Source of the DNA: Bacteroides sp.
Lineage (GTDB): Bacteria; Bacteroidota; Bacteroidia; Bacteroidales; Bacteroidaceae
Direction: 5' to 3'
NCBI RefSeq assembly: GCF_030151085.1
Contig: NZ_JASLER010000081.1
Span: forward strand, 24,367 to 88,366
Length of the DNA stretch: 64,000 bases
The position numbers were made by a program, and so were the translations under genes. Positions 9,073 to 18,494 of the stretch are shown one piece after another (the stretch's first letter is position 1; each line of letters starts with the position of its first letter). The notes beneath the pieces are model-generated. The model had not been told where the DNA came from. It saw nothing but the letters and a program-made list of their open reading frames with translations, and made no database searches.

Positions 9073-10746
9073 ATGGACATTATGAAAAGATATAAGAAAG
9101 CTTGGCTCTACGGAGCACTGTGCCTTACAATGGGGCTGACAAGCGGATGCGAAAGTAATATTAACCTGGAACCACAAGGCATTATTACTGCTGAAGGTTA
9201 CTTTAAATCGCAAGATGATTTTGAAAAGGCATTGAACGGACTTTACGACCGTTTCCATTACGATAATTACCCCTTCTGGATGGATGGTGTAACCGACAAT
9301 GGACTTATCAACCAAAGTTGGAACTGGGGGTATGACCTCAGTTTGGGCAACGGAAGTTCCACATCCAGCTTCTCTACCGACAAATGGAAACGAAGCTATA
9401 TTTCCATTCAGCGTGCCAATAATATAATTACTAATATAGACCGCTATCAATGGCCGGGAGGTGAGAGTGATGCCAACCGCAACCGTATCTTAGGTGAAGC
9501 AAAAACCGTACGTGCTTTCTTCTACCTTGACTTGCTGGGCAGTTTCGGAAGAATTCAGTTCTATACTGTCAACCCCGCATCTGTAGCTGAGAGCAAGACT
9601 TTGAAGCAGGTGGAAGACTTAAAGCCCGTATACGACTTCTTATTGAATGACCTCAAAGAAGCGATTGCCGGACTGCCCGAAAAGGCGGCTCATAAATTCA
9701 AGATAGGTAAGCCGGCAGCTCGCCTGCTCCGTGCCCGTATGGCTGCTTACGCTGCCGGTTATCTGAAGGATAAAAACTATTATAGCACGACTCTTGAAGA
9801 AACTGCTTTACTTGTATCCTCTGCTCCTAAACTGGGTGACTATAATAATCTCTTTATAGACGGATGTGAGAAGATTGATGAAGTGATTCTTGCCAAAGGA
9901 TACACCATCGACAAGAAGAATGGTTGGGGCAACTGGTACAATCAGTCTATTAACGGCTATTGCGTAACTGTACCTACCAAGTCGATGGTAGATGCTTACG
10001 AATACATGCAACCCCGCGACGAAAAGTTGCCTTATCTCCACAAAGATCCACGTCTTTATGCCAGTATCTATGTGCCGGGCATGAAACTGCGTGACAGGTA
10101 TTATAATACCATCCCCAACAATATTGTAACCAAGGACGGAAAGAGTTACTTCGACCCTGCTCAAGAGTATGGTGCTCTGCAAGATGCTCCCGTATCGGTA
10201 GGCGATGCCTTGGGCGAAGGCGGTGGCAGCGAATGGAACAAAACTTGTTCGGGTTTCACTTGGAAGAAGTATTGTCAGGGCTTGGAAACTTGGACTACTT
10301 TCAACTCATTTATTATTTTCCGTTATGCAGAGGCTTATCTGCTAAGGGCTGAGGCATTGGTAGAAACCAATGGTGATATCACCGAGGCAAAGGGATTGGT
10401 GAAAACCATACGTGATCGTGCCGGAAATACGAATGATATAGATGAGGCTGTTAAGAATCTGTATGGTGGAAGCTTGCTTGATCTTATCCGCAATGAAGCA
10501 CGCGTAGAGTTTGCCCACGAAGGCATGCGCTTCTTTGATATTCGTCGTTGGAACACCTTCCTGGAAGTGATGAATAAACCTATAGGGGGAATAGAGTATT
10601 ACGTAGATACCGATAAAGGTCGTGTGAAGAAGGTGCTTGTACCGGCTGTACGCACTACTTATACTATGAAAGACTTCTGGTGGCCCATTCCGCAAGAAGA
10701 AATCGATGTGAACGAAGGACGTTTGACGCAGAATAAAGACTGGTAA
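9073..10746 (+). CDS. SusD/RagB-family glycan-binding lipoprotein
   Basis: The 557-aa lipoprotein has a lipobox LTSGC and a typical SusD fold, with the early segment EGYFKSQDDFEKALNGLYD. The conserved C-terminal stretch reads RYAEAYLLRAEALVETNG then RNEARVEFAHEGMRFFDIRRW, ending with a proline-rich WWPIPQEEID. It should act as the surface lid of the SusC at 5980 and bind the target glycan. Starts at 9073 (MDIMKRYKK) or 9082 (MKRYKK) are both possible; the second gives the more usual lipoprotein signal. A strong hairpin follows at 10790-10826. Confidence 0.95.
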   Translation: MDIMKRYKKAWLYGALCLTMGLTSGCESNINLEPQGIITAEGYFKSQDDFEKALNGLYDRFHYDNYPFWMDGVTDNGLINQSWNWGYDLSLGNGSSTSSFSTDKWKRSYISIQRANNIITNIDRYQWPGGESDANRNRILGEAKTVRAFFYLDLLGSFGRIQFYTVNPASVAESKTLKQVEDLKPVYDFLLNDLKEAIAGLPEKAAHKFKIGKPAARLLRARMAAYAAGYLKDKNYYSTTLEETALLVSSAPKLGDYNNLFIDGCEKIDEVILAKGYTIDKKNGWGNWYNQSINGYCVTVPTKSMVDAYEYMQPRDEKLPYLHKDPRLYASIYVPGMKLRDRYYNTIPNNIVTKDGKSYFDPAQEYGALQDAPVSVGDALGEGGGSEWNKTCSGFTWKKYCQGLETWTTFNSFIIFRYAEAYLLRAEALVETNGDITEAKGLVKTIRDRAGNTNDIDEAVKNLYGGSLLDLIRNEARVEFAHEGMRFFDIRRWNTFLEVMNKPIGGIEYYVDTDKGRVKKVLVPAVRTTYTMKDFWWPIPQEEIDVNEGRLTQNKDW

Positions 10747-10789
10747 CTAACGGTTGTATGAGAAGGTATTAGTTGAAAAGTATAAGTGT

Positions 10790-10826
10790 GAACCGTTATA
10801 TTGTAAAAAATGCGATATAACGGTTC
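10790..10826 (+). terminator. Hairpin after SusD
   Basis: GAACCGTTATAT (10790-10801) and ATATAACGGTTC (10815-10826) form a perfect 12-bp stem with a 13-nt loop, followed by TATATTTAT. It separates SusCD from the enzyme genes and may end or reduce transcription. Confidence 0.75.
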
Positions 10827-10908
10827 TATATTTATACAGGACATTAAAATAAATAGTTTACTATGAATAAGAAAGTAGGTTTTATAGTAACAATGTAACT
10901 GCTGGTAT

Positions 10909-11628
10909 ATGAAGAAAAGTAATAGACCGATCATCGGCATCTCTACGGAAATTGATATTCCGGAAAGAATAGCTGTCAAAAGGAAGTATGTGGATGCTGT
11001 TATTCAAGGAGGCGGCATCCCCATTCTTATTCCTTTTACCGACAATGCGGATATTCTTCAATCGGTCATTAATGTGATAGATGGTTTGCTTTTGACCGGT
11101 GGGAACGATATATCCCTTGTGCTTTATGAAGAAGAAGCTATTGCAGAATGTGCGGCTTTTTGTGTAGAAAGAGATTCTTTTGATTATACGTTGTTAAGAT
11201 TGGCCTCAAAATGTAGAACTCCTGTGCTGGGCATTTGCCGGGGCATGCAGATAATCAATACTTACTTTGGAGGTACATTGTATCAGGACTTACCTACTCA
11301 ATATCCCTCTGATGTATGTCATCGTTCTCAAAATGCTGATTTGGTGGCAAGGCATGATATTCATTCTCCGGAAGGTGGCATACTGTATTCTATTACCGGA
11401 AAAGAATGTTTGGAAGTTTATTCTATCCATCATCAGGCAGTCAACAAGATAGCTGACGGCTTTAAAGCTACAGCATTCTCGGTTGATGGTGTTGTGGAGG
11501 TTATAGAATCTGTTTCAGGTGATATTTGGGGCGTGCAATTCCATCCGGAGTTATCAGTTGCTGATGGCAATAAGGAGATGCTGCAAATATTCAGGTACTT
11601 TATCAATCAAACGAGAATAAAGAGATAA
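10909..11628 (+). CDS. Class-I glutamine amidotransferase-like hydrolase (peptidase C26, PuuD-like)
   Basis: The 239-aa protein has no signal peptide and should be cytoplasmic. It shows the triad of the gamma-glutamyl hydrolase family: Cys110 in GICRGMQIIN, and His212 with Glu214 in VQFHPE. The N-terminal RPIIGIST and the segment LLLTGGNDIS are also typical. Known relatives hydrolyse gamma-glutamyl-GABA, folylpolyglutamate or similar gamma-glutamyl amides. Its place between SusCD and the GH2 gene, in the same direction, suggests co-regulation with PUL A, but the substrate cannot be read from sequence and an amide-bearing cargo is only a guess. Confidence 0.85.
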   Translation: MKKSNRPIIGISTEIDIPERIAVKRKYVDAVIQGGGIPILIPFTDNADILQSVINVIDGLLLTGGNDISLVLYEEEAIAECAAFCVERDSFDYTLLRLASKCRTPVLGICRGMQIINTYFGGTLYQDLPTQYPSDVCHRSQNADLVARHDIHSPEGGILYSITGKECLEVYSIHHQAVNKIADGFKATAFSVDGVVEVIESVSGDIWGVQFHPELSVADGNKEMLQIFRYFINQTRIKR

Positions 11629-11645
11629 CTTTTAAATTAAGCAAT

Positions 11646-11653
11646 TATCTTTG
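11646..11653 (+). promoter_or_regulatory. Possible -7 element before GH2
   Basis: TATCTTTG matches TAnnTTTG and lies 43 bp before the GH2 start. It has neither a -33 TTTG nor the GTACGC element of the other PUL A promoters, so it may be weak or differently controlled. Confidence 0.4.
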
Positions 11654-11696
11654 CGAGAGAAGATAAGACTACAGAACAATTATAAAAAGAATACCA

Positions 11697-14543
11697 ATGA
11701 AGAAACACTTATTTTTAGCATTTGCTTTACTAATCGGCATATCTATTTCTATGTCGGCAAAATCGGTTCCCACTGCCCATTTGAATATGGACTTAAGCGG
11801 AAACTGGGCTTTTGCACTCGATCCGGATAACGCTGGAATAACCAAAGAATTTTGGAATGAGAAGTTTGGAGAAACCGTAGTACTTCCGGGCACAACGGAC
11901 ACTAACCGAAAAGGGAAAGAGAATACCAACCGGAATGAAACCACCCAATTGTCACGGCTTTATCGTTACGAAGGTCCGGCATGGTATTCCAAAGAAATTA
12001 ACCTTTCCGCAGAATGGAAAGGAAAAGAGATTATGCTGTATCTGGAGCGTACTCGTCCTACTACTGTCTGGGTAGATGGCAAATTAGTGGGAAAATGTGA
12101 TTATTTATCGGTGCCTCATTGTTATAACCTGACTTCCTTCCTCACACCGGGAAAACATAAGCTAACGATCCGGGTAGATAACAAAGAAAGCATTCCTTCG
12201 CAAATTCGTTCCAGCTCACACTCTTGTACTGAATCTACTCAAACAAACTGGAACGGTATCATCGGGCGGATGGAATTACAAGGTACCAACCCCTTGCACA
12301 TCACATCCCTGCAAGTATATCCGCAGGTAGGCGACCGTTCGGTAAAGGTGAAGGTTGTTTTATCTAAGGCTCTCAATAAAGGCGAGAAGTTAGCGTTGGA
12401 TGCAGAAGCCTTCAATACAACGAAACAACATCGGGCAAAAGCAGTGGAGTTCTCACTTGCTGCAGGTAAGAAAGAATATGAAGTTGTATTTCCATTGGGC
12501 AAAGATGCCTTGTTGTGGAGTGACTATGCTCCGGTACTTTATAGGCTTACTGCCAGTTTGGGTAAGCAGGACCAGTATAGTGTGAACTTCGGTCTACGTG
12601 AATTCAAAGCCGATGGAAAACAATTTTCCATCAATGGAGAAAAAACATTCTTAAGAGGCAAACATGATGCATGTGTCTTTCCGTTGACGGCTCACACGCC
12701 TATGGGATTAGCTGAATGGCAACATTACTTTAAAGTATGCAAGGAGTATGGCATCAACCATGTTCGCTTTCACTCCTGGTGTCCTCCGGCAGCTTGTTTC
12801 GAGGCGGCCGATCTAGAAGGAATCTATCTGCAACCGGAACTTACAATCTGGGGCAGTTTCAAGAAAGATGCTAAAGAATTAATGAGCTTTTTATTGAATG
12901 ACGGTGAAAAGATTCAGCAGGAATATAGCAACCATCCGTCATTTGTCATGTTTGCATTGGGTAATGAATTGGGTGGAGACATAGATGTGATGAAATCATT
13001 TATTGACCGATTCCGCGAATTGGAATCGCGCCATCTATATGCTTACGGTTCGAACAACTTTCTAGGTTGGCGTGGATATGTACCTGGTGAAGACTTTCTG
13101 GTTACTTGCCGGGTAGGTGAGGGTGAAGGGTATTCAACGCATGCCAGAGCTTCGTTCTCGTTTGCCGATGCCGATGAAGGAGGTTTCTTGAATAATACCT
13201 ATCCCAACTCCGAAATGAATTTTGACGGTGCTTTGGAGAAATCGCCTGTGCCGGTAGTTGGTCACGAAACAGGACAGTTCCAAATCTATCCCAATTATGA
13301 CGAAATGAAGAAATACACCGGTGTACTAGCTCCCTGGAACTTTGAAGTATTCCGTGCACGATTGCAAAAAGCAGGAATGCTGAAACAGGCGGATGATTTT
13401 GTAAAAGCATCCGGTGCACTTTCCCTTCTACTTTATCGTGCAGATATTGAGATGAACTTACGCACCAGGCAGATGGCAGGATTCCAATTGCTGGATTTGC
13501 AAGACTATTCCGGACAAGGTTCAGCCTATGTAGGTGTTCTGGATGCTTTTATGGATAGCAAAGGGTTGATTACTCCTGAGCAATGGAGAGAGTTTTGCTG
13601 TGAAGTGGTACCACTTTTCACAACTCCCAAATTCTGCTGGACCGGCAATGAACAATTATCGGGAAAAGTGGAAATAGCTAATTATAGTCCTAATTCATTG
13701 AATGGAAATAGCCTTCATTGGGAATTGGTATCGAACGGGCAAATGCTCGAAAAAGGGAAATATACGATTCCTGCCGGGACAGGATTGCTGGATGTAAGTG
13801 AACTCTCTATTCAATTACCCAATGTGATGAAGGCATGTAAGGCGGAAATGAATCTGAAAATAGAAGGAACTGCCTATCAGAATAGTTACCCCCTTTGGAT
13901 ATATCCGTCGGCTCAACCGGTCAATAAAGATGGAATTACTGTGACTCGTGCATTGGATGATGAAGCTATCCGGACGTTGCGTCAAGGTGGTAAAGTATTG
14001 CTGTTACCCCGGCGGGAAGATTGCAGTGAAATAACAGTGGGCGGATTGTTTCAAAGTGACTACTGGAATTTCCGTATGTTCAAAAGCATTTGTGACCGTA
14101 TCAAGAAACCGGCTTCTCCCGGTACTTTAGGAATACTTACCAATCCTGAGCATCCCATCTTTACCGATTTCCCGACGGAGTTTCATACCAATTGGCAATG
14201 GTTCTCCATTATCAAACATAGTTATCCTATGATTTTAGATAGAATGTCTTCGGATTATCTACCTGTAGTGCAGGTTATTGATAATATAGAAAGAAATCAT
14301 AAACTCGGCCTGGTCTTTGAATTGAATGTAGAAGGTGGAAAACTGTTGGTGTGTATGGCAGATTTGGAAGCTATACAGGACAAACCGGAGGGTCGCCAGT
14401 TCTATACCAGTTTGGTTAACTATATGCAATCTGCTGATTTTGCCCCGACCACCCGTTTGTCTGCCGAAGAGTTGAGGGATTTATTTTCAGTAGGAGTAAA
14501 AGCAGGCGGAATTAAATTGTTGGATAATATATCTTATGAGTAA
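11697..14543 (+). CDS. Secreted GH2-family glycoside hydrolase
   Basis: The 948-aa enzyme has a signal peptide (MKKHLFLAFALLIGISISMSA). The sugar-binding jelly-roll domain starts at SGNWAFALDPDN and includes ERTRPTTVWVDGKLVG; an immunoglobulin-like domain and a TIM barrel beginning near FLRGKHDACVFPL follow. E424 in LGNELGG is the GH2 acid/base, and E524 in VGHETGQFQ is the likely nucleophile. GH2 covers beta-galactosidases, glucuronidases and mannosidases. This group lacks the classic LacZ motifs, so the substrate is open. Its stop codon overlaps the start of the GH35-like gene by 8 nt, suggesting translational coupling. Confidence 0.88.
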   Translation: MKKHLFLAFALLIGISISMSAKSVPTAHLNMDLSGNWAFALDPDNAGITKEFWNEKFGETVVLPGTTDTNRKGKENTNRNETTQLSRLYRYEGPAWYSKEINLSAEWKGKEIMLYLERTRPTTVWVDGKLVGKCDYLSVPHCYNLTSFLTPGKHKLTIRVDNKESIPSQIRSSSHSCTESTQTNWNGIIGRMELQGTNPLHITSLQVYPQVGDRSVKVKVVLSKALNKGEKLALDAEAFNTTKQHRAKAVEFSLAAGKKEYEVVFPLGKDALLWSDYAPVLYRLTASLGKQDQYSVNFGLREFKADGKQFSINGEKTFLRGKHDACVFPLTAHTPMGLAEWQHYFKVCKEYGINHVRFHSWCPPAACFEAADLEGIYLQPELTIWGSFKKDAKELMSFLLNDGEKIQQEYSNHPSFVMFALGNELGGDIDVMKSFIDRFRELESRHLYAYGSNNFLGWRGYVPGEDFLVTCRVGEGEGYSTHARASFSFADADEGGFLNNTYPNSEMNFDGALEKSPVPVVGHETGQFQIYPNYDEMKKYTGVLAPWNFEVFRARLQKAGMLKQADDFVKASGALSLLLYRADIEMNLRTRQMAGFQLLDLQDYSGQGSAYVGVLDAFMDSKGLITPEQWREFCCEVVPLFTTPKFCWTGNEQLSGKVEIANYSPNSLNGNSLHWELVSNGQMLEKGKYTIPAGTGLLDVSELSIQLPNVMKACKAEMNLKIEGTAYQNSYPLWIYPSAQPVNKDGITVTRALDDEAIRTLRQGGKVLLLPRREDCSEITVGGLFQSDYWNFRMFKSICDRIKKPASPGTLGILTNPEHPIFTDFPTEFHTNWQWFSIIKHSYPMILDRMSSDYLPVVQVIDNIERNHKLGLVFELNVEGGKLLVCMADLEAIQDKPEGRQFYTSLVNYMQSADFAPTTRLSAEELRDLFSVGVKAGGIKLLDNISYE

Positions 14544-16161
14544 GATGAATATCAGAAGAGATAAGCAGATGCCCACCGTCATAAATTCTGTAATGATTAT
14601 GATGGTGGTAATGCTGTGGAGTATATTTGCGAATGCACAAGACGCTTCCCCCATTCCATATTTGCAGAACAAAGGTAAGGCGGTGCAATTGATGGTGGAT
14701 GATAAACCTTTCTTGATGATTGCCGGAGAGTTGCATAACTCTTCTTCTTCTACGACTACTTATATGCAGCCCATTTGGGAGAAGTTAGTTGCTGGAAACC
14801 TCAACACTGTATTGGCAGTGGTAAGTTGGCAGCAGATAGAACCGCAGGAGGGAGCGTTTGACTTTACATTGGTTGATTCTCTTTTGAAGGAAGCCGGGAA
14901 GAATCGTTTGAAGTTGGTACTCTTATGGTTTGGTACCTGGAAAAATGGAGAATCGAGTTATACACCGGATTGGCTTAAGAAAGATACGAAACGTTTTTTC
15001 AGGGTGAGAACGAAAGACGGGAAGAATATTGAAACCATTTCCCCTTTCTGTGATGCCGCCCGGCAGGCTGATAAGAAAGCTTTTCGAGCATTGATGTCAC
15101 ATTTGGCAGAGGTAGATAAGGAGTGCACGGTTTTAATGATGCAGCCGGAGAATGAAATGGGAGTTTTTCAAGAAATAGATTTTTGTCCGCAGGCACTGAA
15201 ACAATTTGAGGAGCAAACACCTTCTAAATTAATTCAATATGTCACGAAGAATGAAAAAATGCTGAATCCCATTCTTCGTAAACAGTGGCTGGATAATGGA
15301 CGAAAGGCGAAAGGAACCTGGAAAGAGATATTTGGAGATACTCCTTATACCAAGGAATTCTTTATGGCATGGCAGTATGCTTCTTATGTGAATGAGGTGG
15401 CGGGAGCTGGGAAAGAGGTATATCCGTTGCCGATGTTTGTGAATGCATGGATTATTCAGAATCCCCAGCAACTGCCGGGCGAATATCCCAATGGCGGACC
15501 CGTATCAAGAGTACTGGATATTTATAAAGCTGCTGCTGAAAATATAGATATACTTAGTCCGGACATATATTTGCCCGACTTTAAACAGGTCGTTTCCGAA
15601 TATATTCGGAAGGACAATCCTTTGTTAGTTCCTGAATCTAAATATGAGCCGGGAAGAGCATTTTATGCCTTTGCAGAGTGTAATGCTTTAGGATTTGCGA
15701 TATTTGGTATTGATAGTCAGGTTACTAAGCCTTTGTTGATTGGAACTCACAAAGTATTAAGTGACTTACAATCACTTATCTTACAATATCAGGGTACAGG
15801 GCAGATGAGAGGCTTTTTGAAATATCAGGAAAAAGAAACTAACTTAACTCTTGGAGACTATATTTTTACTGTTACATACAACGATGAACCTGCCTTCGGA
15901 TTAATGATCCAGACTGCTCCCGAGGAGTTTTTGGTAGCAGGAATGAATTTTAAAGCAACTGTTTCTTCTGTAAAGAAAGACAAGACAGCTTATTTTCTTC
16001 AAATTTGGGAAGGCGATTACAAAGGAGGTCATTGGGAACCTATACGTTTGTTGAATGGCGATGAAACTTTACATAACTCAGCTTTCTTTGCTTCGGGTGT
16101 GAAAAAGCAGGATACTACTATTCCTGCTATTTATAAAATAAAAGTATATACTCGCGATTAA
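14536..16161 (+). CDS. GH35-like beta-galactosidase family protein with C-terminal DUF5597-type domain
   Basis: The 541-aa exported protein has a signal anchor or signal peptide around residues 12-36. It reads as a clan-A TIM barrel of the GH35 type: LMVDDKPFLMIAGELHNS, VLAVVSWQQIEPQEGAFDF, the acid/base E207 in QPENEMGVF, and the nucleophile candidate E367 in VPESKYEPG. The C-terminal part after about residue 400 resembles the DUF5597 beta-sandwich seen on such Bacteroidetes enzymes. It starts within the last codons of GH2 (ATGAGTAA overlap), so the two should be made together. A beta-galactosidase role is the family expectation, not proven here. Confidence 0.85.
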   Translation: MSKMNIRRDKQMPTVINSVMIMMVVMLWSIFANAQDASPIPYLQNKGKAVQLMVDDKPFLMIAGELHNSSSSTTTYMQPIWEKLVAGNLNTVLAVVSWQQIEPQEGAFDFTLVDSLLKEAGKNRLKLVLLWFGTWKNGESSYTPDWLKKDTKRFFRVRTKDGKNIETISPFCDAARQADKKAFRALMSHLAEVDKECTVLMMQPENEMGVFQEIDFCPQALKQFEEQTPSKLIQYVTKNEKMLNPILRKQWLDNGRKAKGTWKEIFGDTPYTKEFFMAWQYASYVNEVAGAGKEVYPLPMFVNAWIIQNPQQLPGEYPNGGPVSRVLDIYKAAAENIDILSPDIYLPDFKQVVSEYIRKDNPLLVPESKYEPGRAFYAFAECNALGFAIFGIDSQVTKPLLIGTHKVLSDLQSLILQYQGTGQMRGFLKYQEKETNLTLGDYIFTVTYNDEPAFGLMIQTAPEEFLVAGMNFKATVSSVKKDKTAYFLQIWEGDYKGGHWEPIRLLNGDETLHNSAFFASGVKKQDTTIPAIYKIKVYTRD

Positions 16162-16189
16162 GTGTCGGAAAGCCGGTATTTATTGTTCT

Positions 16190-16235
16190 TTTGTACGCAA
16201 TTCGCCTTGATGAATTTTGCTAACTCGTACATTTG
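16190..16235 (+). promoter_or_regulatory. PUL A promoter 3 (GH3): GTACGCAATTC element plus TAnnTTTG
   Basis: TTTGTACGCAATTCG (16190-16204) differs from the other two copies at two of 15 bases. TACATTTG (16228-16235) follows at the same 35-base offset. It begins 29 bp after the preceding stop codon and 50 bp before the GH3 ATG at 16285. Confidence 0.78.
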
Positions 16236-16284
16236 CAGAGGAGAATTGAGTACGAAAGAACTTAAATATTTTAAATCTATACCC

Positions 16285-18486
16285 ATGATAAGAAGAATAT
16301 TTGCACAATCATGCCTCGTCATTTTTGCGGTAGGGGCTATGGCACAAAACCAAGTGAAAGATGCCAAAATGGATCCTTTTATTTCCAATCTGATGCAGAA
16401 GATGACATTGGAAGAGAAGGTAGGACAATTAAACCAATATGCTGGTGGTTTTGCTACGGGACCTAATAATACTCGTGTCAGCCGTACGGAAGATATAAGC
16501 AAAGGTTTGGTAGGTTCTCTGTTGAATGTTTCGGGAGCGGCCAATACCCGTAAGTACCAAGAGGCTGCTATGAAATCACGTTTGCAAATACCATTGATTT
16601 TCGGGCTGGATGTAATTCATGGTTTCAGAACCGGTTTCCCTTTGCCGTTGGCGGAGGCTGCCAGTTTCGATCTCGATGCTATAGAGAGAGGTTCCAGATG
16701 TGCTGCTAAGGAAGCTGCTGCAGCCGGTCTGCATTGGACATTCGCTCCGATGGTAGATATCAGTTGGGATGCCCGTTGGGGACGTGTGATGGAAGGTGCG
16801 GGAGAAGATCCATACTATGGGGCTAAGGTAGCTGCTGCCCGTGTGCATGGCTTGCAAGGCAATGACTTGTCGAAAGAGAATACAATACTTGCTTGTATCA
16901 AGCACTTTGCCGGATATGGTGCACCTGCTGCCGGAAAAGATTACAATAGCGTGGATATGTCGATGGGGCAATTCGCTAATTTCTATATGCCGCCTTACAA
17001 GGCTGGAGCTGAGGCAGGTGCGGCTACATTCATGAGTGCGTTCAATGACTTCAATAACGAACCGTCTACCGGAAGTAGTTTCTTGTTGCGCGATTTACTG
17101 AAGAATCAATGGGGATTCAAAGGATTTGTGGTTTCCGACTGGGGTTCGGTAGGCGAAATGATGAATCATCGCTTTGCCAAAGATGAAAAAGAAGCTGCTT
17201 ATAAAGGAATCACCGCCGGACTGGATATGGAGATGGAAAGTGGATGTTATGCCAAAACTTTGGTATCATTGGTGAAAGAAGGCAAAGTACCGATGGAGTT
17301 GGTAGATGACGCAGTTCGCCGTATTCTGGAACAGAAATACAAACTCGGCCTGTTCGATGATCCTTTCCGTTATTGCAATGAAGAAAGAGAAAGCACGGTT
17401 ATCGGTTCCGAAGAGTCACGTCGCGAAGCCCGTTATGTGTCCGAACGTTCGATGGTATTGCTGAAGAATGAGAATTCGGTACTTCCGCTTTCTTCTTCCG
17501 TAAAGAAAGTAGCCTTGATTGGTTCGCTTGCTAAATCACAGAAAGATATGTGCGGAGCTTGGTCGTGTGCCGATGTAAAGAAAGTCATCACTTTGTACGA
17601 AGCAATGGAGAAACGAGGAGTAACCATCAACTACAGCGAAGGCTACGACTTGAAGACGAATGAAATAGTGAATCTGGAAAAGAGCTTGGAAGCTGCCCGC
17701 CAGTCGGATGTAGTGGTGGTAGCTATGGGCGAACAGGCTTGGGAAAGTGGCGAAATGCGTTCGAAAGGCGATATTTCGATTGCGGCAGGTCAACAACAGT
17801 TGGTGGCGGAACTAGTGAAAACCGGCAAACCGGTAGTGGTACTGATGATGTGCGGTCGTCCGGTTATCTTTAACGAAGTACGGCGTGATGCCCCCGCTAT
17901 TTTATGCACCTGGTGGTTGGGAAGCGAAGCAGGGCCGGCTATCTGCAATGTATTATGGGGTGAATACAATCCTTCGGGCAAACTTCCAATGACGTTCCCT
18001 ATGCATAACGGACAGATTCCTTTACACTATCAACAGAAGAGCACCGGTCGTCCTACGGCGTTGGGCGGATGGTGTGCCAAATATATTGATATCCCTACCG
18101 ATCCTGCTTATCCTTTTGGATATGGTTTGTCTTATACTACTTTCGGTTATTCGGACATCAAACTGCTGCCCGGCAATGGTAAGGATGTGCGTGCACGAGT
18201 GGCGGCGACGGTTACCAATACAGGCAAATACAGTGGTGAAGAAGTGGTGCAACTCTATGTACGCGATGAGGTTGCTTCCATCACCCGTCCCATTAAAGAA
18301 CTGAAAGGTTTTGAGAAGATAAGCCTGAAACCGGGTGAAAGCAGAACCGTTACTTTCGACGTGAAGGACGAACAACTGGGCTTCTACAACAATCAGATGA
18401 AGTATGTAGTAGAAGCTGGCGATTTTACCTTGATGGTAGGCGGCAACAGTGCCGACTTGCAATCGGTTAGCTATACATTTAATTGA
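16285..18486 (+). CDS. Secreted GH3 beta-glycosidase
   Basis: The frame is open from 16162, but a promoter sits at 16190-16235. The start is therefore the ATG at 16285, which opens a signal peptide (MIRRIFAQSCLVIFAVGAMAQ) and gives 733 aa. GH3 domains are clear: MTLEEKVGQLNQYAGG, IFGLDVIHGFRTGFPLPLAE, KHFAGYGAPAAGKDYN, and nucleophile D285 in FVVSDWGSVGE. The C-terminal sandwich and fibronectin-III-like domain follow (GEEVVQLYVRDEVASITRP). It is expected to release glucose or xylose from beta-linked oligosaccharides in the periplasm. It is followed closely by the protease-like gene at 18495. Confidence 0.93.
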   Translation: MIRRIFAQSCLVIFAVGAMAQNQVKDAKMDPFISNLMQKMTLEEKVGQLNQYAGGFATGPNNTRVSRTEDISKGLVGSLLNVSGAANTRKYQEAAMKSRLQIPLIFGLDVIHGFRTGFPLPLAEAASFDLDAIERGSRCAAKEAAAAGLHWTFAPMVDISWDARWGRVMEGAGEDPYYGAKVAAARVHGLQGNDLSKENTILACIKHFAGYGAPAAGKDYNSVDMSMGQFANFYMPPYKAGAEAGAATFMSAFNDFNNEPSTGSSFLLRDLLKNQWGFKGFVVSDWGSVGEMMNHRFAKDEKEAAYKGITAGLDMEMESGCYAKTLVSLVKEGKVPMELVDDAVRRILEQKYKLGLFDDPFRYCNEERESTVIGSEESRREARYVSERSMVLLKNENSVLPLSSSVKKVALIGSLAKSQKDMCGAWSCADVKKVITLYEAMEKRGVTINYSEGYDLKTNEIVNLEKSLEAARQSDVVVVAMGEQAWESGEMRSKGDISIAAGQQQLVAELVKTGKPVVVLMMCGRPVIFNEVRRDAPAILCTWWLGSEAGPAICNVLWGEYNPSGKLPMTFPMHNGQIPLHYQQKSTGRPTALGGWCAKYIDIPTDPAYPFGYGLSYTTFGYSDIKLLPGNGKDVRARVAATVTNTGKYSGEEVVQLYVRDEVASITRPIKELKGFEKISLKPGESRTVTFDVKDEQLGFYNNQMKYVVEAGDFTLMVGGNSADLQSVSYTFN

Positions 18487-18494
18487 TAACAGGC

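Noticed and set aside
10863..10898. Mini frame MNKKVGFIVTM before the C26 gene, possible leader peptide
   Set aside because: Ten to eleven codons without attenuator structure or biased composition; not enough evidence.
18259..18267. GTACGCGAT inside the GH3 gene
   Set aside because: Coding sequence (YVRDE) without a promoter element behind it.
18483..18494. TTG start for the metalloprotease
   Set aside because: The ATG at 18495 gives a better signal peptide; TTG would overlap the GH3 stop and add only four residues.
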